From Sophora flavescens (taxonomy: Eukaryota; Streptophyta; Magnoliopsida; Fabales; Fabaceae): a stretch of 64,000 nt of DNA. The stretch is from contig CM061068.1 of the NCBI GenBank assembly GCA_030762895.1, positions 158,120,811-158,184,810 on the forward strand, read 5' to 3'. The translations under genes were made by a program, and so were the position numbers. The notes beneath the pieces are model-generated. The model had not been told where the DNA came from. It saw only the letters and a program-made list of their open reading frames with translations, and searched no databases. Positions 11,500 to 23,141 of this stretch are shown here, in pieces; positions within the stretch are counted from its first letter, which is position 1; each line of letters opens with the position of its first letter.

Positions 11500-11871
11500 T
11501 TAATTAAGGAACAAAGCGATGGGTATATAAAACATTACAGTCATTGCTTACAAAAATACCTAACAACGGATTAACCGAATTAACTAACTGAACTTTATAC
11601 AGGGGCATTAAACCCACACTTAGCAAGGAAATCAACGCGCTTGTTGGACTCTCTACATGAGTGATTGACTGAGACCTATCAATCATCCAAATAAAGCAAA
11701 GAAAGGATCTCTTCAAGAAAAGATCTTAGAAGAGGATTTGGAGTAAAACCACTGGAAATGAAATCAGCTACCATTATGGAATCAGTTTCAAAGACAACAT
11801 TCCTTATTGACATACTACACGCCACCTGAATACCATGATAGAGGGCTTGCAGTTCTTCCCTGATAACCTTG
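11500..11871 (-). pseudogene. RNase H domain, C-terminal half (non-LTR element type)
   Basis: On the minus strand this reads the second half of an RVT_3-type RNase H fold: EELQALYHGIQVA, then VVFETDSIMVADFIS (the Asp after ET is the expected catalytic position), and the end ESNKRVDFLAKCGF. In-frame stops appear near 11685 after YLDD. The first half of the same domain lies at 24521-24720 on the same strand, so one relic was split by the 12.6-kb insertion between them. Such domains belong to plant LINE-like elements or RNase H-like relics. No reverse transcriptase is visible beside it. Confidence 0.75.
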
Positions 11872-12021
11872 GATGAGTGTGATTACACATCATATTCTTT
11901 TAAGGCGGTTTTGTGGTGTTGTTGTGCAGGAATTGAAGATTAAAACGTTCAAGATCAACCATGATGGAGCTTGCATGAAGATGGAGATTGAAAAACAGGA
12001 AAACTGAGCCAAACAGAGGCT

Positions 12022-12700
12022 ACCACGGTCTAGTCGTGACGGCCATCACGGCCATGATCGAACAAGGCTGAAAAGAAAAGTACACAAAAGTTAGAACCTG
12101 TCACGGCCAGGCCGTGATGGACATCACGGCCGTGACAGGCCATCAGAGCCAAGTTTTCCAAGACAGAATCTGTCACGGCCTGGCCGTGACAGGCATCACG
12201 GCCGTGACGCGCAATATCTGAAATTTGAAAAGCTGATTTTATCTGATTTTGAAATTGCTTGGGATGCAAGTTACCCTACCTTATAAATAGGACCTAAAGG
12301 CTCGAAAATAGGATCACCTTTTGGGCTGCTACCTTAGGAAAAATTAGGATTTCTCTTCTTCTTCTCATCACGGCCGTGACAGGCCATCAGAGCCAAGTTT
12401 TCCAAGAGAGAATCCATCACGGCCTGGCCGTGACAGGCATCACGGCCGTGACGCGCAATATCTGAAATTTGAAAAGCTAATTTTATCTGATTTTGAAATT
12501 GCTTGGGATGCAAGTTACCCTACCTTATAAATAGGACCTAAAGGCTCGAAAATAGGATCACCTTTTGGGCTGCTACCTTAGGCAAAATTAGGATTTCTCT
12601 TCTTCTTCTCATCACGGCCGTGACAGGCCATCAGAGCCAAGTTTTCCAAGACAGAATCTGTCACGGCCTGGCCGTGATAGACATCACGGCCGTGACGCGC
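12022..12700. promoter_or_regulatory. Array of TCACGGCCGTGA dyad pairs upstream of LTR TATA
   Basis: Modules of two palindromes in fixed order: TCACGGCCTGGCCGTGA, about 4 bases, then CATCACGGCCGTGA. Copies start near 12022, 12098 and 12173. They repeat within the 244-bp tandem units (near 12366-12455 and 12610-12700). Each block ends about 75 bases before a TATAAATAGG box. Function is unknown. The position fits an enhancer or upstream activating array. Confidence 0.75.
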
Positions 12701-12853
12701 AATATCTGAAATTTGAAAAGCTGATTTTATCTGATTTTGAAATTGCTTGGGATGCAAGTTACCCTACCTTATAAATAGGACCTAAAGGCTCGAAAATAGG
12801 ATCACCTTTTGGGCTGCTACCTTAGGCAAAATTAGGATTTCTCTTCTTCTTCT
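12122..12853 (+). repeat. 244-bp tandem triplication carrying the LTR promoter
   Basis: CATCACGGCCGTGACAGGCC recurs at 12122, 12366 and 12610. TATAAATAGGACC recurs at 12282, 12526 and 12770. Each interval is exactly 244. Each unit has dyads, a TATA box and the start of the transcribed leader up to a CTTCTT run. The 3' LTR has one unit (about 23490-23735). The copies are almost identical, so the expansion is recent relative to the element. Confidence 0.92.
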
Positions 12854-13546
12854 TCTTCTTCTATTTCTAGGAATTGGGGCTAAGCCCAAGATTTGTTTAT
12901 GGTGACGAATTGATGTTTGGTCTCTTGTTAATTTCGATTTCACTTTCGATTTGATTCCTATTGCTTTAATTACTCATAAATTTGCTTGTCGTAGATACTC
13001 TAAGGAGGAGCCTAGTGGTGAACTTAGGTATCAGATCTATAGGAATCAAACTTAGGACTTAAATCACGAGAGTTAGAAGCGGTCCTTCGAGGATTCACGA
13101 AATGTCACAAAACTTAAAGGGTTCAATTTAAATTCAATTACCACGAGAGTAGGGGTTGGTTTAATTGGGCACGGTTCTTGTAACCCGAGAGGGAGCATTA
13201 ACTTATTGAGGATAAATTCGCCTTCAAAGCAATTTTGATAATTAGTAAGGGGTAGTCAATTTGGTAACATGAACAATCTTGTTGGTAACCCAATTCGTGG
13301 GAATCTCTTTTGTTTTGAAAAACCCCTAATAGATTTACTTTCCTATTTTAATTGATTGCGTTCTTAAATATCTGATTTTCTAGTTAATTCTTATTACAAA
13401 AATCAAATCTTTTCCAAATCCTTTTTTGTAGTCCAGTTTAATTGATTTAATAATTAATTGTTATTTAAGATCACGGTCTCTATGGGATCGATCTTTTTAT
13501 TACTTGACGACGAATCCGGTACACTTGCCGGAAACCATCAAGTTTT

Positions 13547-13566
13547 TGGCGCCGTTGCCGGGGACT
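13547..13566 (+). promoter_or_regulatory. Primer binding site, tRNA-Asp type
   Basis: TGGCGCCGTTGCCGGGGACT lies six bases after the 5' LTR and is complementary to the 3' end of plant tRNA-Asp. This is the usual primer of Athila/Tat elements. Confidence 0.9.
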
Positions 13567-13694
13567 GTGTTTTCTTGATTTTCAATTTAATTTTTAAATT
13601 GATTTTTCTGGATATTTTTTTTTATTATTTAATTCTTTCTTCTTTTCTTTTTCTAGTGTATCTACCTCTCTCTTTGCAGGAATTTTTCTCTCTT

Positions 13695-16025
13695 ATGCGA
13701 AGATCCCAAAGTCTTGGAAATCTTGTTGAAGTTGACCCCGAGATCGAAAGGACCTTTCGTAGACGTGGGAGACTACAAAGATAAGGAGAGGGAGAGAGGC
13801 CGATTCCCATTCCACTCATGGCGAATCTACCGGATACCAAACCACTAAAGGACTGCGTAGCCCCAAATGCTAGGGGTTTGCGAACTGGGATTGCTAGGCC
13901 AGAAATTGAGGCGGAGAACTACACCATCCCGCCTATGTTAATTGGCATGATTAGGCAACATCAATTTGGAGGATTACCCTCGGAGGATCCGACTGATCAT
14001 GTGGAGACATTCTTGGAGTTCACCGATGCAATAAGAATTCATGGTGCCTCGATTGATGCTATTTGCCTGAGGTTATTCCGCTCCTCTCTGACTGGAAAGG
14101 CAAAAGCTTGGTTGAAGCAAGTGTCCGCTAATACCTTGTCAACTTGGGACCAACTGGAGCAGGCATTCCTGGAAAAATTCTTCCCTCCATCCAAGACTGC
14201 TTACCTACGAACTCGGATCATTAGCTTCTTCCAAAAGGACGGAGAATGCTTATCCGAAGCTTGGGATCGTTACAAAGTATTGCTGGAGTCTTGCCCACAT
14301 CATGGGCTCGAGAGGTGGTTGTTAGTGCATACCTTCTACAACGGATTGGATTACTCTTCGAAGGTGTCACTTGACTCTGCAGCTGGTGGAGCCTGTATGA
14401 ATAGACCTCTGACTGAAGCATTCAATATCATTGAAAACCTGGCCACCAACTATCACCAATAAGGTTCGGAAATAGGTAATAACCCGAAAAACATTTCGGG
14501 GGGTAAGTTTGAAATGAATAGCACTGATCTAATTATGTCTAAAATTGACTCACTGAATAAATGCTTTGATAAGCTTGAAAAGGCTAATGTGAGTTCAATA
14601 GGTGCTACTAATGTTGTTTGTGAGATTTGTGGAATGCAGGGACATGACATAATGTAGTGCCCACATGGTATTGCTCCTGGATCTGGTGTTTTGGGGGAAC
14701 AAGTGAACTCTTGTCACAATTTCTATGACAGGGACCCGAAGTTGCCAAACTATGTTCCCCCAAATTCTTACAACCAAGGAAGGAAGAATAGCACTTATCT
14801 CTCCTATGGTAACTACAACAACACGTTGAACCACGAATTCTAGGAAGGCCAAGGTAATAGGAAATCCGCATCGGGGTATCCTCAGGTACAAAAGTCTAAA
14901 CTTGAGTCTCTTTGGGAAATTTTTGTTGAAACTCAAACAAAGCAAAATGAAGAGTTTAGTCAACAAGGTAGGGCAGTCAATGAGGCAATAAAAGAGTTAG
15001 CATCTAAGGTAGATAACTTAGCCATCCATAATAAGATGTTAGAAACTCAGATTGCCCAACAAGCTAGTATATATTCTAGAACTAAGGGTACGTTTCCAGG
15101 ACAACCCGAAGTTAATCCCAATGAGCACTGTAATGCTATATACTTAAGGGATGATAAGCTTGGGGTAATTGGAAAGGATGTGGAATGTGAGGAGGACATG
15201 AGTGAACATGAAGAGATAGAGCTAAAGTATGTCCCTCCACCACCTTACCAACCCCCAATACCTTTCCCACAAAGGTTGGTCAAGAAAATGCAAGTAGAAA
15301 AAGAAACTAAGAGCTTAATTGAGGAGCATGATGTCGTGATAAAAACTAATATGCCTTCTAAACTAAAAGATCCAGGAAGTTTCTCTATTGCTTGCTCAAT
15401 TGGAGAATTAAAAATAGACCAAGCCTTATGTGACTTAGGGTCTAGTGCGAGTTTGATGCCGCTTACTATCTTTGAGAGGTTAGGAACCAAGGAATTAAGT
15501 CCATCCAAGTCCTCTTTACAATTTGCGGATGGATCAACTAAAACTCCTCTAGGCATACTAGAAAATGTTCACATAAAGGTAGGGAAATTTTTCATTCCTA
15601 CCGATTTCATGGTGTTGAACATGAACGGGAATTCTAAATTCCCTATCATTCTTGGAAGGCCATTCTTGGCCACAGTTGGAGCAATAATAGATGTAAAAAA
15701 TGGTAAGCTCTCCTTGAATGTAGAGAAAGGTAAGGTGGATTTTGATTTGACTAACTCATATAACAACCCTCCTTTTGAGAGTCATGTGTGCAGGATTGAG
15801 ATAATGCCCCCAAAGATGAAGGAAGAGCTTAACATGGAAGCATCTCCCAAACTTTGCATGACAAATGATGCACCAAATAAAGATGAACCAGGAGTTGCTC
15901 AACATGTGGAGTTAAAACTTCCCCCGGAAGGAAGTAAGGCCATGAAATGCAGAGTGAAAAGAGCAAAGCGAAAGCGCAATTGGCCATACAAACAAAATAG
16001 GCTCTTTGAAGGACTTCCATGGTAG
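13695..16025 (+). pseudogene. gag-pro: Athila/Tat gag-protease polyprotein, four in-frame stops
   Basis: One frame runs from the ATG at 13695 to the stop at 16023-16025 with no frameshift, broken by stops at 13782 (TAA), 14460 (TAA), 14655 (TAG) and 14841 (TAG). Gag: about 13818-14459, with a retrotransposon Gag domain (FGGLPSEDPTDHVETFLEF, LFRSSLTGKAKAWL, FFPPSKTAYLR). A single zinc-knuckle relic follows (CEICGMQGH, with the last Cys just after the 14655 stop). Protease: about 15350-15760, with DLGSSASLMP at the active site and the ILGRPFL motif. The frame ends at GLPW, where reverse transcriptase would normally follow, and nothing of pol remains. The open piece 15036-16025 could encode 329 residues but has no start of its own in the element's plan. 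Confidence 0.88.
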
Positions 16026-16763
16026 AGAGGTGTTCTTGCACATCCAAGCCCAGCTGATCCCGGTTGATCCAAGGGAGTATGGTCAAGCTTAAGATCGTAA
16101 ATAAGCGCTTCTTGGGAGGCAACCCAAGTTTTCTTTCCCTTTTCAATTTGTTTTTGAATTTTGTCTTTGAATAATTTGAGAAGATTAAGTGAAGAAATAT
16201 CACTAATTGATGGTTTTGCCAAGTATTTGCAGGTTATGAAGGCAGGAAGAGCAAAAATGTAATGGAAAAATAAAGTCAGAATTGATCACGCCTAGGCCGT
16301 GACGGGGGTCACGGCTGTGATTAGCCAATAGCTGAAGATCAGAAAGGATCATGGCCCAGCCGTGACAACCCTCACGGGCGTAATGAGGAGTATCTAGAAG
16401 ATCAGAATGTATCACGGCCAAGCGGTGATGGAATTCACGGCCTTGAGAGGCCAGCTCCTATGGACCCGAACTGATCACGGTCTTCCCATGATAAACATCA
16501 CGGCCGTGACACATCTTCCAGCAGCTCTTTGACTAGCATTTGAGCCAACACCCTCCACTACCTCGGTGAGTTGTTCCATTTTTCTCCTCTCTCTGACTTG
16601 ATTATTTACATTGGGGACAATGTAAGTTTTTAAGCTTGGGGTAGGGGTATTTTTACATTTTTGCATTTTTACATTTTTCATGTTGCATTCATATAGGCAT
16701 AGTTTTGGATAGTCACATGATTAGATTGCCCCTTGCTTAGAGTATGCATCCAATTGTGAGAAC
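16026..16763 (+). other. Noncoding internal region with a second dyad cluster
   Basis: Follows the protease. It contains GGGAGGCAACCCAAG near 16117, a motif common in Athila/Tat internal regions. A dyad cluster occupies about 16283-16510, with four diverged copies of the TCACGGCC..GGCCGTGA plus TCACGGCCGTGA module. A purine-rich AAGCTTGGGGTAGGGG near 16632 echoes the real purine tract at 23127. No gene. Confidence 0.65.
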
Positions 16764-17099
16764 CACTACTACAAAAAAAGGCTTTAGCAGCACACCTTCA
16801 GTAGCGCTTTTCAGTAAAACGCTATTGAAAAAGAGGCGGAACACATTTAATAGCGCTTCCTTAAGGAAGCACTATCTTTGATACACCCTAAGACAGTGCT
16901 TCCTTAGGAAAGCGCTGCTAAAAATTGATGGGTAAGAATATGTAGCGTTTGCTCAAGGGAGCGCTATCTATTCATTGCATATAGATATTGCTTCCTCGAG
17001 GGAGAGCTATCTATTCTTTGCATAAGATAGCGCTTTACCAAGGAAGCTCTATCTATTCTTTTACATTAAAAAATAAAAATAAAATTGTCCCCTCCCTTA

Positions 17100-20000
17100 A
17101 GCACCCAAAAAAAAATTTGTTCCTTCCCTCTTTCTCAAAACTTCGCCCCACCTCTTCTCTCAGTCCCTCAATCGCTTCTACGGCCACACTCAAACCTCGC
17201 TCCCTCACTGCTCGCGATTGCTTCCACGGTGTCGCCTCCCTCGATCGTGCCTCCACCACGGTAACACATCAGGTTTTCTATGTCGTCTCCTTCGTTCGCT
17301 CAGAGAAACCCTCACTGCCTCGCGACCGTCGTACGTCTTCTATGCCGCCGCAGCACCTATCCCTCGAGAACAGTCGCTGCACTACTGTCGAACCACATTC
17401 GAACCCCCATCTGTTCTTCTCCTCCACGACCTTCTTTTCCCGCTGCGACCCTCAGATTAAGGATCCATCTTTCATCCCTCATTCATCTTCGAACCCTTCC
17501 CTGGGATTTCCATATTCACAATACTTTTACAAATGGAGAATTCGGATGGATGTCCACCATTGTTGGTCGAAGGAGATGTTCTCCTCGGATATGCTGTGGC
17601 GAGCGAGATGGACAAAATGATTTTGGCCAGATTACTCCTTGTGTCAGTTGGGCTTTGCTTATTGAAGAATGGTGTGTTATTTGTGGTTTCTCCTCTTGCT
17701 TGGAAATTTGATATTGTTGGGGCAGGGTTTCAACACTATGGGCTATATGGTCACTTGCTTTCTTCAATTGGTGTGGATGTACATCATGGTTGCTCTGGTA
17801 GTGTTCATTTTTAAGCCTCGAGACTTTTGATATTGGATGGCAGAAATTTTAGGTGGACGATATGAAGCTTGCACATCTAGGTTGACCATCCAGGAGGCTT
17901 GCATATGTATATAAGTGTGGCCAATTTGCGGTTGATGCAGCTATATCTTGGGCTATTTTATTATCCTTGTACGGTTGATGCAGTTATTTCTTGGGCTGTT
18001 TATTATCATTGTATGACCTTTTCCTGTTCTGTTCTTTGTCTATCTGTTTCTAGGTGGTTTTGAGTAAGGTTCTTTGTAATGCCAATCTTTGGGCAATTTA
18101 GAGTGTAGCATTTTAAATACAGTGGTTCTTCTTTTGATCTTGGTTTATTCTTGACTTGATTGTGTGTAGGTCATGGAGTTGGTTCTCTGTCTCTATTGAT
18201 GGATGTTTTCAATTCTCTCGATTGGTGCATTAGTCCATTGGATTGTGTAAAACAAATCTAGAACTCCTGTCTATTTCTGGTGCCGTAATAGGGTGATGTT
18301 TACGGTGGTGGGGGCTATAAATCCATGCTGCTGTAATTCTTTTGCTTGAGAGTATATTTGTTGGAAGCTAAAAAAATGTTCTTCTTTGTGTACATTGTTG
18401 TTGTGTTAGTCTTACTTTCGGATCTTTGGGTGGCTGCCTATTCATAAAGGATTACATTTTATAGCGGGATTACTCTTATCTATACAGCTTTTCATGCTTT
18501 CATCAGAAACTTGTGTTTGTCTATTCCGGTGGATGGCTTGGAAGTCCTAGTAATTCTTTCATGTGTTCTTTGGCTGGTTTTGGCTCTTTGCAATGTGGTG
18601 CTGAGTCTTTAAACTCCACTTTGCTTTTCTTCTTGCTGTATCGGGTGCCCTGTATGTAAGTAAATTCCTTCACATTTTATGCGTGTTGCTGCTTTGGGGA
18701 TAATCTTTCATGTGATGCAAGCTGGTTTTGTCTACTGTGTGGTGGTGCTGCGTTTTTTTCATCTATGCAATTTGCTGATTTGGGTTACCATAAAAATATT
18801 TGTACATGTTTTAAACTAGATGAGGTTGACTTTTTAATTTCTACCTGATGTCTTATAATTTACTTTGTTATGTGGGAGGTTTCTGGAATGAACTTTTGGA
18901 TGAATGTTATGTTAAGCCCCATAACCATTATTTTCCATGCTTGATTTTAGGACATGGTAGCTGAAATTTCCATGAAGTGGACACAAGTTCCGAGAGCTGG
19001 AGCTGTTGGAGTAAGGTTCGTGGCCGTTCATCTGAGTACAATCATGTTCAACATGCAAAGCATCATTTCTGATTATATCATTTCTGTTTTTTTACAGTGG
19101 ATTCTACTATTACATAGGATAGAACCCACTAAATTGAATACTGTGATTTATAATTTCGTAAATAGTTTTTCCCCACCGAGGAAGCTAGTGAAATTGACTA
19201 TCATTCTAATGTTAATGTAGGTTTGGATGTCTATTCTTCAATTGCATATGCAAACCTTTTCTTATATCAGCAATTTCTATAAATTTTACTCTATTTGTTG
19301 CTGCTACTTCTTAGAGTGGATGTGGATAGCTTAAAATAGTTTTGGATTCATTTTTGAATGAATGTTTGTTCTATATTCTTTTGATTTATTAGGTGACGTG
19401 ATCTTAAAATCTTTTACCTTGAAAAAAAGGATATATTGAAGGCCTTTATCAAATTTGCGAGGCAAACAAGAAGATAGCGAGATGCTAAGCTTGCTAAAGA
19501 TTTTCGGGAAGTATTGAAAGAATTCTGAATGCACAACGATCTTGCAAGCGAGAGGGAAACAACATACACTCCTATTGTGGCTTGGCTTATTCTAAATAAT
19601 CAATATCAGGTGATGTTATTGTTTTGGATGGATATTCTGATGACCTTGATTTTTGATTGCCTCAATTGACCTTCTACGACCACTGGTGCGTTTCACGGCC
19701 ACCACACAACCGCCGTCTCTCACTGGCGTGTTTCACTCAGAAGCTCCGCCGGTAGAGAGAACTCAGAAGCTCTTCTCTAGGTAATCCCTAATTCCTTCAA
19801 ATTATTGTGGTCTTTCATTTTTATACATCCTCTGCTCAAAGAGAATCTTGGTTTTGGTTAGTTTGTGTGTTCATATATCCCTTGTTCACTGCTATATTTA
19901 CCACAGTCGTTTTTTGCAGGTGCAACAACATCAAGATTCACACACAAATTCTACCTCCCAGGATGTCTTTGATGTTGAGAATCTTGATGATGCTGCATCA

Positions 20001-20200
20001 GCAATAAATGATTCAAGAATTTCTATCTTTTCAATATAGGGATCTTGGATGTTGTTCCTTTGCTTTGCATCGAACAATAAAGGTATGTGTTCTTGATAAG
20101 CTTTCAATCTTTCATGCTCAAGAGTCAAGAGCAAGAGTCTTACACCCTTATTCCTTATTGGCTGTGTTAACTAATAAAGTGTTTGTTGAAAGTTATTAAT
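17100..20200 (+). other. CACTA 1 interior, possible captured gene pieces
   Basis: A C+T-rich, leader-like segment (17120-17480) is followed by intron-like T-rich sequence. Acceptor-like TTTTAG and TTGCAG sites precede short open pieces at 18954 (MVAEISMKWTQVPRAGAVGV) and 19921 (VQQHQDSHTNSTSQDVFDVE). A second leader-like segment lies at 19670-19790. No domain is recognisable, so a gene model cannot be built from the sequence alone. Confidence 0.35.
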
Positions 20201-20952
20201 CTGCGTCCCACGAAGCTGATATAAGAAAAATAAGTAAATCGAAGTTCCAACTTCCAACTAAGGTGTTCCTTTTTTCTGACATTTATAGACTAGACTATAA
20301 AGTTTCTTTCATTTGATGGTTCCTGGTTCCATTATTTCAAGGAAGTAAAAAAAATTGTTTAGATTATATTCTTGCCGTCACAAGTAAACAAAATTATCTT
20401 GCAATCAAGTTTCTACATGCTGTCCATGTTATATATCTTTGGGGAAGGTCATGGATATGTTTTTTTTTTTGGAAATCTGAGATTAATTTGTTCTTAGTTT
20501 TGTATATAGATTTGAAAACAGTGGTGATAAATGTGGTGTACGTTGCTTTCTATCATATGGGTTTGTTTAACATACTAGATTTCTGCAAGGTTTACTCTAA
20601 GGTACACACACTACCTGTGATCTCTGACACAGATACTAGATTACCTTTAAGATTTTATCCCAAATTCCACAATTTCATGTCATTCTTGAAATGAAAAATA
20701 ATTGTTCAGTGTTCTCCTTCATTGACTCTTACATATGTACACTAATTAACATATGCCATACAAAGTTGCAGCATAGATTCTTATTATCTCCAAGACAAGA
20801 CGTCCTCCTTGATTGAAAAGAAAGGAACATCAAAGATGGCTTGATTTTCCTTTCATCTTTCTTTGTTTTGAACATGATGGCTAGCTGTGTATCTAAATTG
20901 TTAATCTTGTTTTTTTGCCTCTCTTCTACATTACTATTAAAAGCCAGCTAGA

Positions 20953-21015
<63 letters not shown>
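20953..21015. repeat. (AT)n microsatellite, about 30 repeats
   Basis: An uninterrupted AT dinucleotide run inside CACTA 1. Length is likely to vary between individuals or assemblies. Confidence 0.95.
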
Positions 21016-21016
<1 letters not shown>

Positions 21017-21322
21017 CATGCACTTTGAACTGGTACATACAAATATAACTTGCAGTGTATATAAAACTTTACATGCGGGGAGTATACGTACTTCACTTTA
21101 ATCTTGTTCCTCAGAAAGTCCAAAACACGTATTACTATCTATCCATTTTATGGTTAATTTCAATCTCTTTACATTTTCTATACTCTTGGTTTCATATTGT
21201 GGCTGTAATAATATGGTGAGACTAAATCAATATCTATAATGGTATTTACGAAAATCCTTATGCAATTTTTTATTTTAAATTAAAAAATTAAAAGAATTAA
21301 TTTATTATTTTTGGTTTTATAG

Positions 21323-21490
21323 TGCCCCCATCAACCGAATGACAACGACTGTGGCTACTACGTTCTGAAATTTATCAAGGATATCATCATTCAGGACCAA
21401 ATGCAGGCTAACAATAAGGACTTTGTGCGATCAAGTAGAAGATGGAAGCAACATGCACAAATTGTTTGTAATTACTGGTGTGTTGATTAG
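21323..21490 (+). pseudogene. Ulp1-type (C48) cysteine protease, last exon
   Basis: A TTTTATAG acceptor precedes an open piece that begins CPHQPNDNDCGYYVLKFIKD and runs to a TAG at 21488-21490 (55 codons). The DCGYYV motif with its catalytic Cys and the HQPN lead are the C-terminal signature of SUMO-type (Ulp1) proteases. The catalytic His and Asp would lie in earlier exons, which I cannot identify. Ulp1-like domains are known cargo of plant CACTA and Mutator-like elements, so this is probably element-borne rather than a working host gene. Confidence 0.7.
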
Positions 21491-21954
21491 CTTGTATACA
21501 TTGTTAGTATGCATGGTTATTATCTAGTGTAGGTTAGCGACCTTTTGGTCTATGGACTTCAATGGTAGAATTGGTTATGTGTAAGCATTACTGTGAATTG
21601 TGTTAAAGTATATTAATTAATTGGTTATATATGCATGATTTTGATATTTGGTTTGGTTTATATATATATATGCTTACCAATATTGTATGTAAGCTTTGTA
21701 CATTATATATAAGCGTTACTGTGAATTGTGTTAAAGTATGTTAATTAATTGGTTATCTAATGTATGTAATAGATTGTCTTATTACCAACTTTAGACGCTT
21801 TCTCAAGGAAGCGCTACCTATTCCTACTTTCAGTAGCGCTTTTGAAGCGCTATTGAATCTCTCCCACCTTTAGTAGCGGGTGAATAGATAGCGCTTTGAA
21901 GCGCTACCAAAGGCAAAAAAAAAAGCGCTACTGAAGTCCTTTTTTGTAGTAGTG

Positions 21955-23141
21955 AACTTTGCACCAAATGAATTGAGACAATGATTTTTTGAACCCAATT
22001 TTTGTATTCTTGTGATAGGCTAAAAATAAAAATGTTTGAGATGATCTTCTGATAGTTGATAATTAACATGTGGTTCCTTAGATTTGTGTTTCTCATTGAT
22101 TTCAAACTACTAAATGTGAGATTTTTTGAGCCAAAAAGGGGTACTCACTAAATCTACCCCATTATTTGTGATTGAGTGTTTTATTCCTCTTGGATTGTGT
22201 TCTCTAGAACTTGACTTGAAACCGTTTTGAAACTTAAAATTTTTTTGAAAACATATTTGAAAATGATTGAGGCACTAGGTATTTTTCTGGCCTTCTGAGC
22301 TTTGACTGATTAAATGCTATCCCTTAGTTGCCCAGTTTTGAGCCTAAAAAAAATACTTTTCTTGGTACCTTGATTTATTTTGATGAATGATGTTTGGTAT
22401 GACACATTTTAAAGTATTGCAAAAAGGGCAAAAAGGTAGTTTGAAAAAATAAATTGTGGGATGAAAAAGTTAGAAAAAAATATTTCTCTTAAGTTGGAAA
22501 TCTCCCCTTCTCCAAATGAATAAAAATAAAAATAAAATAAAACAAAAAAAAAATGGAGAAGGGGATGATAAATAGAAAGTGAGAAATAAAAAATAAAATA
22601 AAATAAAATAAAATAAAATAATAAAAAAGGGAAGAAAGAAAGAAAGGTGAAAAGTGAATTAAAGACCGAAAATGTATTTTAGAAGGTTGTCATGCTTTGC
22701 ATTGTTTGATATTTTGTTTAGCCTTCTTGAATTTTTCCCTTTCTTGATTTCCCCACCTAACAATTAATCCCATGACCCCATTACAACCAAAATAAAAGAC
22801 CTCTTGATTTTTGTGTGTTTTCATTAATAAAGTAGAGATTTGGTTAATAGTCAAGCCTATGGTAGAACACCTTTCTTGAGGAAATTGAGCGAATTGTCAT
22901 ATACCCTTAAACATATGAGTGAGGTGAGAAGAGTGCCCGAATTAGTGAGAGATGTGAATTTAGGGAACCTAAGCTTCTAATTGGACTTGAAATTGATTGT
23001 CTCTTGGTTGCTTATTTGGATATGCCTGTTACTTGGATTTGTTACTCGGGTTCTTGGTTCACTGCCCATGCTTTGATTGTTTATCTTGTCTGGCCTTGGT
23101 TATTGCTTGAGGACAAGCAAAATCTTAAGCTTGGGGTAGTT
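21955..23141 (+). other. 3' internal region and purine tract of the Athila/Tat element
   Basis: Noncoding. It contains an AAATA/AAAAT low-complexity run (about 22515-22630) and ends with the polypurine tract AAGCTTGGGGTAGT (23127-23140) directly before the 3' LTR. The open frame at 21830-22105 (minus) crosses the CACTA end and is not a gene. Confidence 0.7.

Larger units (their letters stand above)
11872..13540 (+). repeat. 5' LTR of the Athila/Tat-type element
   Basis: Starts GATGAGTGTGATTACACATCA (the leading T of TG appears lost) and ends CCGGAAACCATCA. Compared with the 3' LTR it carries two extra copies of a 244-bp unit. It also lacks about 80 bp after ATCATATTC, about 90 bp after the CTTCTT run, and a 17-bp piece (TCGGTGGCCACTTATTT). 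The two LTRs therefore differ mainly by structural changes. Confidence 0.85.
16764..21954. mobile_element. CACTA transposon 1, non-autonomous, with Ulp1-like exon
   Basis: 5191 bp. Ends CACTACTACAAAAAAAGG and, complemented, CACTACTACAAAAAAGGAC. The 3-bp duplication AAC lies on both sides (16761-16763 and 21955-21957). Subterminal regions (16790-17050 and 21790-21935) are packed with AGCGCT palindromes, often in AGCGCTTCCTTAAGGAAGCRC. There is no TNP2 transposase. The interior has GC-richer, leader-like stretches (17100-17480 and 19660-19790), possible exons, and a Ulp1 protease end (21323-21490). It inserted into the Athila/Tat element and is younger than it. Confidence 0.92.

Noticed and set aside
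12030..12269. Small frames rich in GRDACHGQAV-like repeats (also 23447-23638, 28861-29061, 34278-34546)
   Set aside because: They arise from the palindrome arrays and have no codon or domain support.
12022..12700. Regularly spaced palindromes resembling a CRISPR array
   Set aside because: Plant nuclear DNA; repeats are imperfect and lie in LTR promoters, the spacers are themselves repeated, and no cas genes are present.
17218..17814. Several GC-richer plus frames in CACTA 1 as a host gene
   Set aside because: Overlapping frames with no domain; composition looks like a leader or captured UTR.
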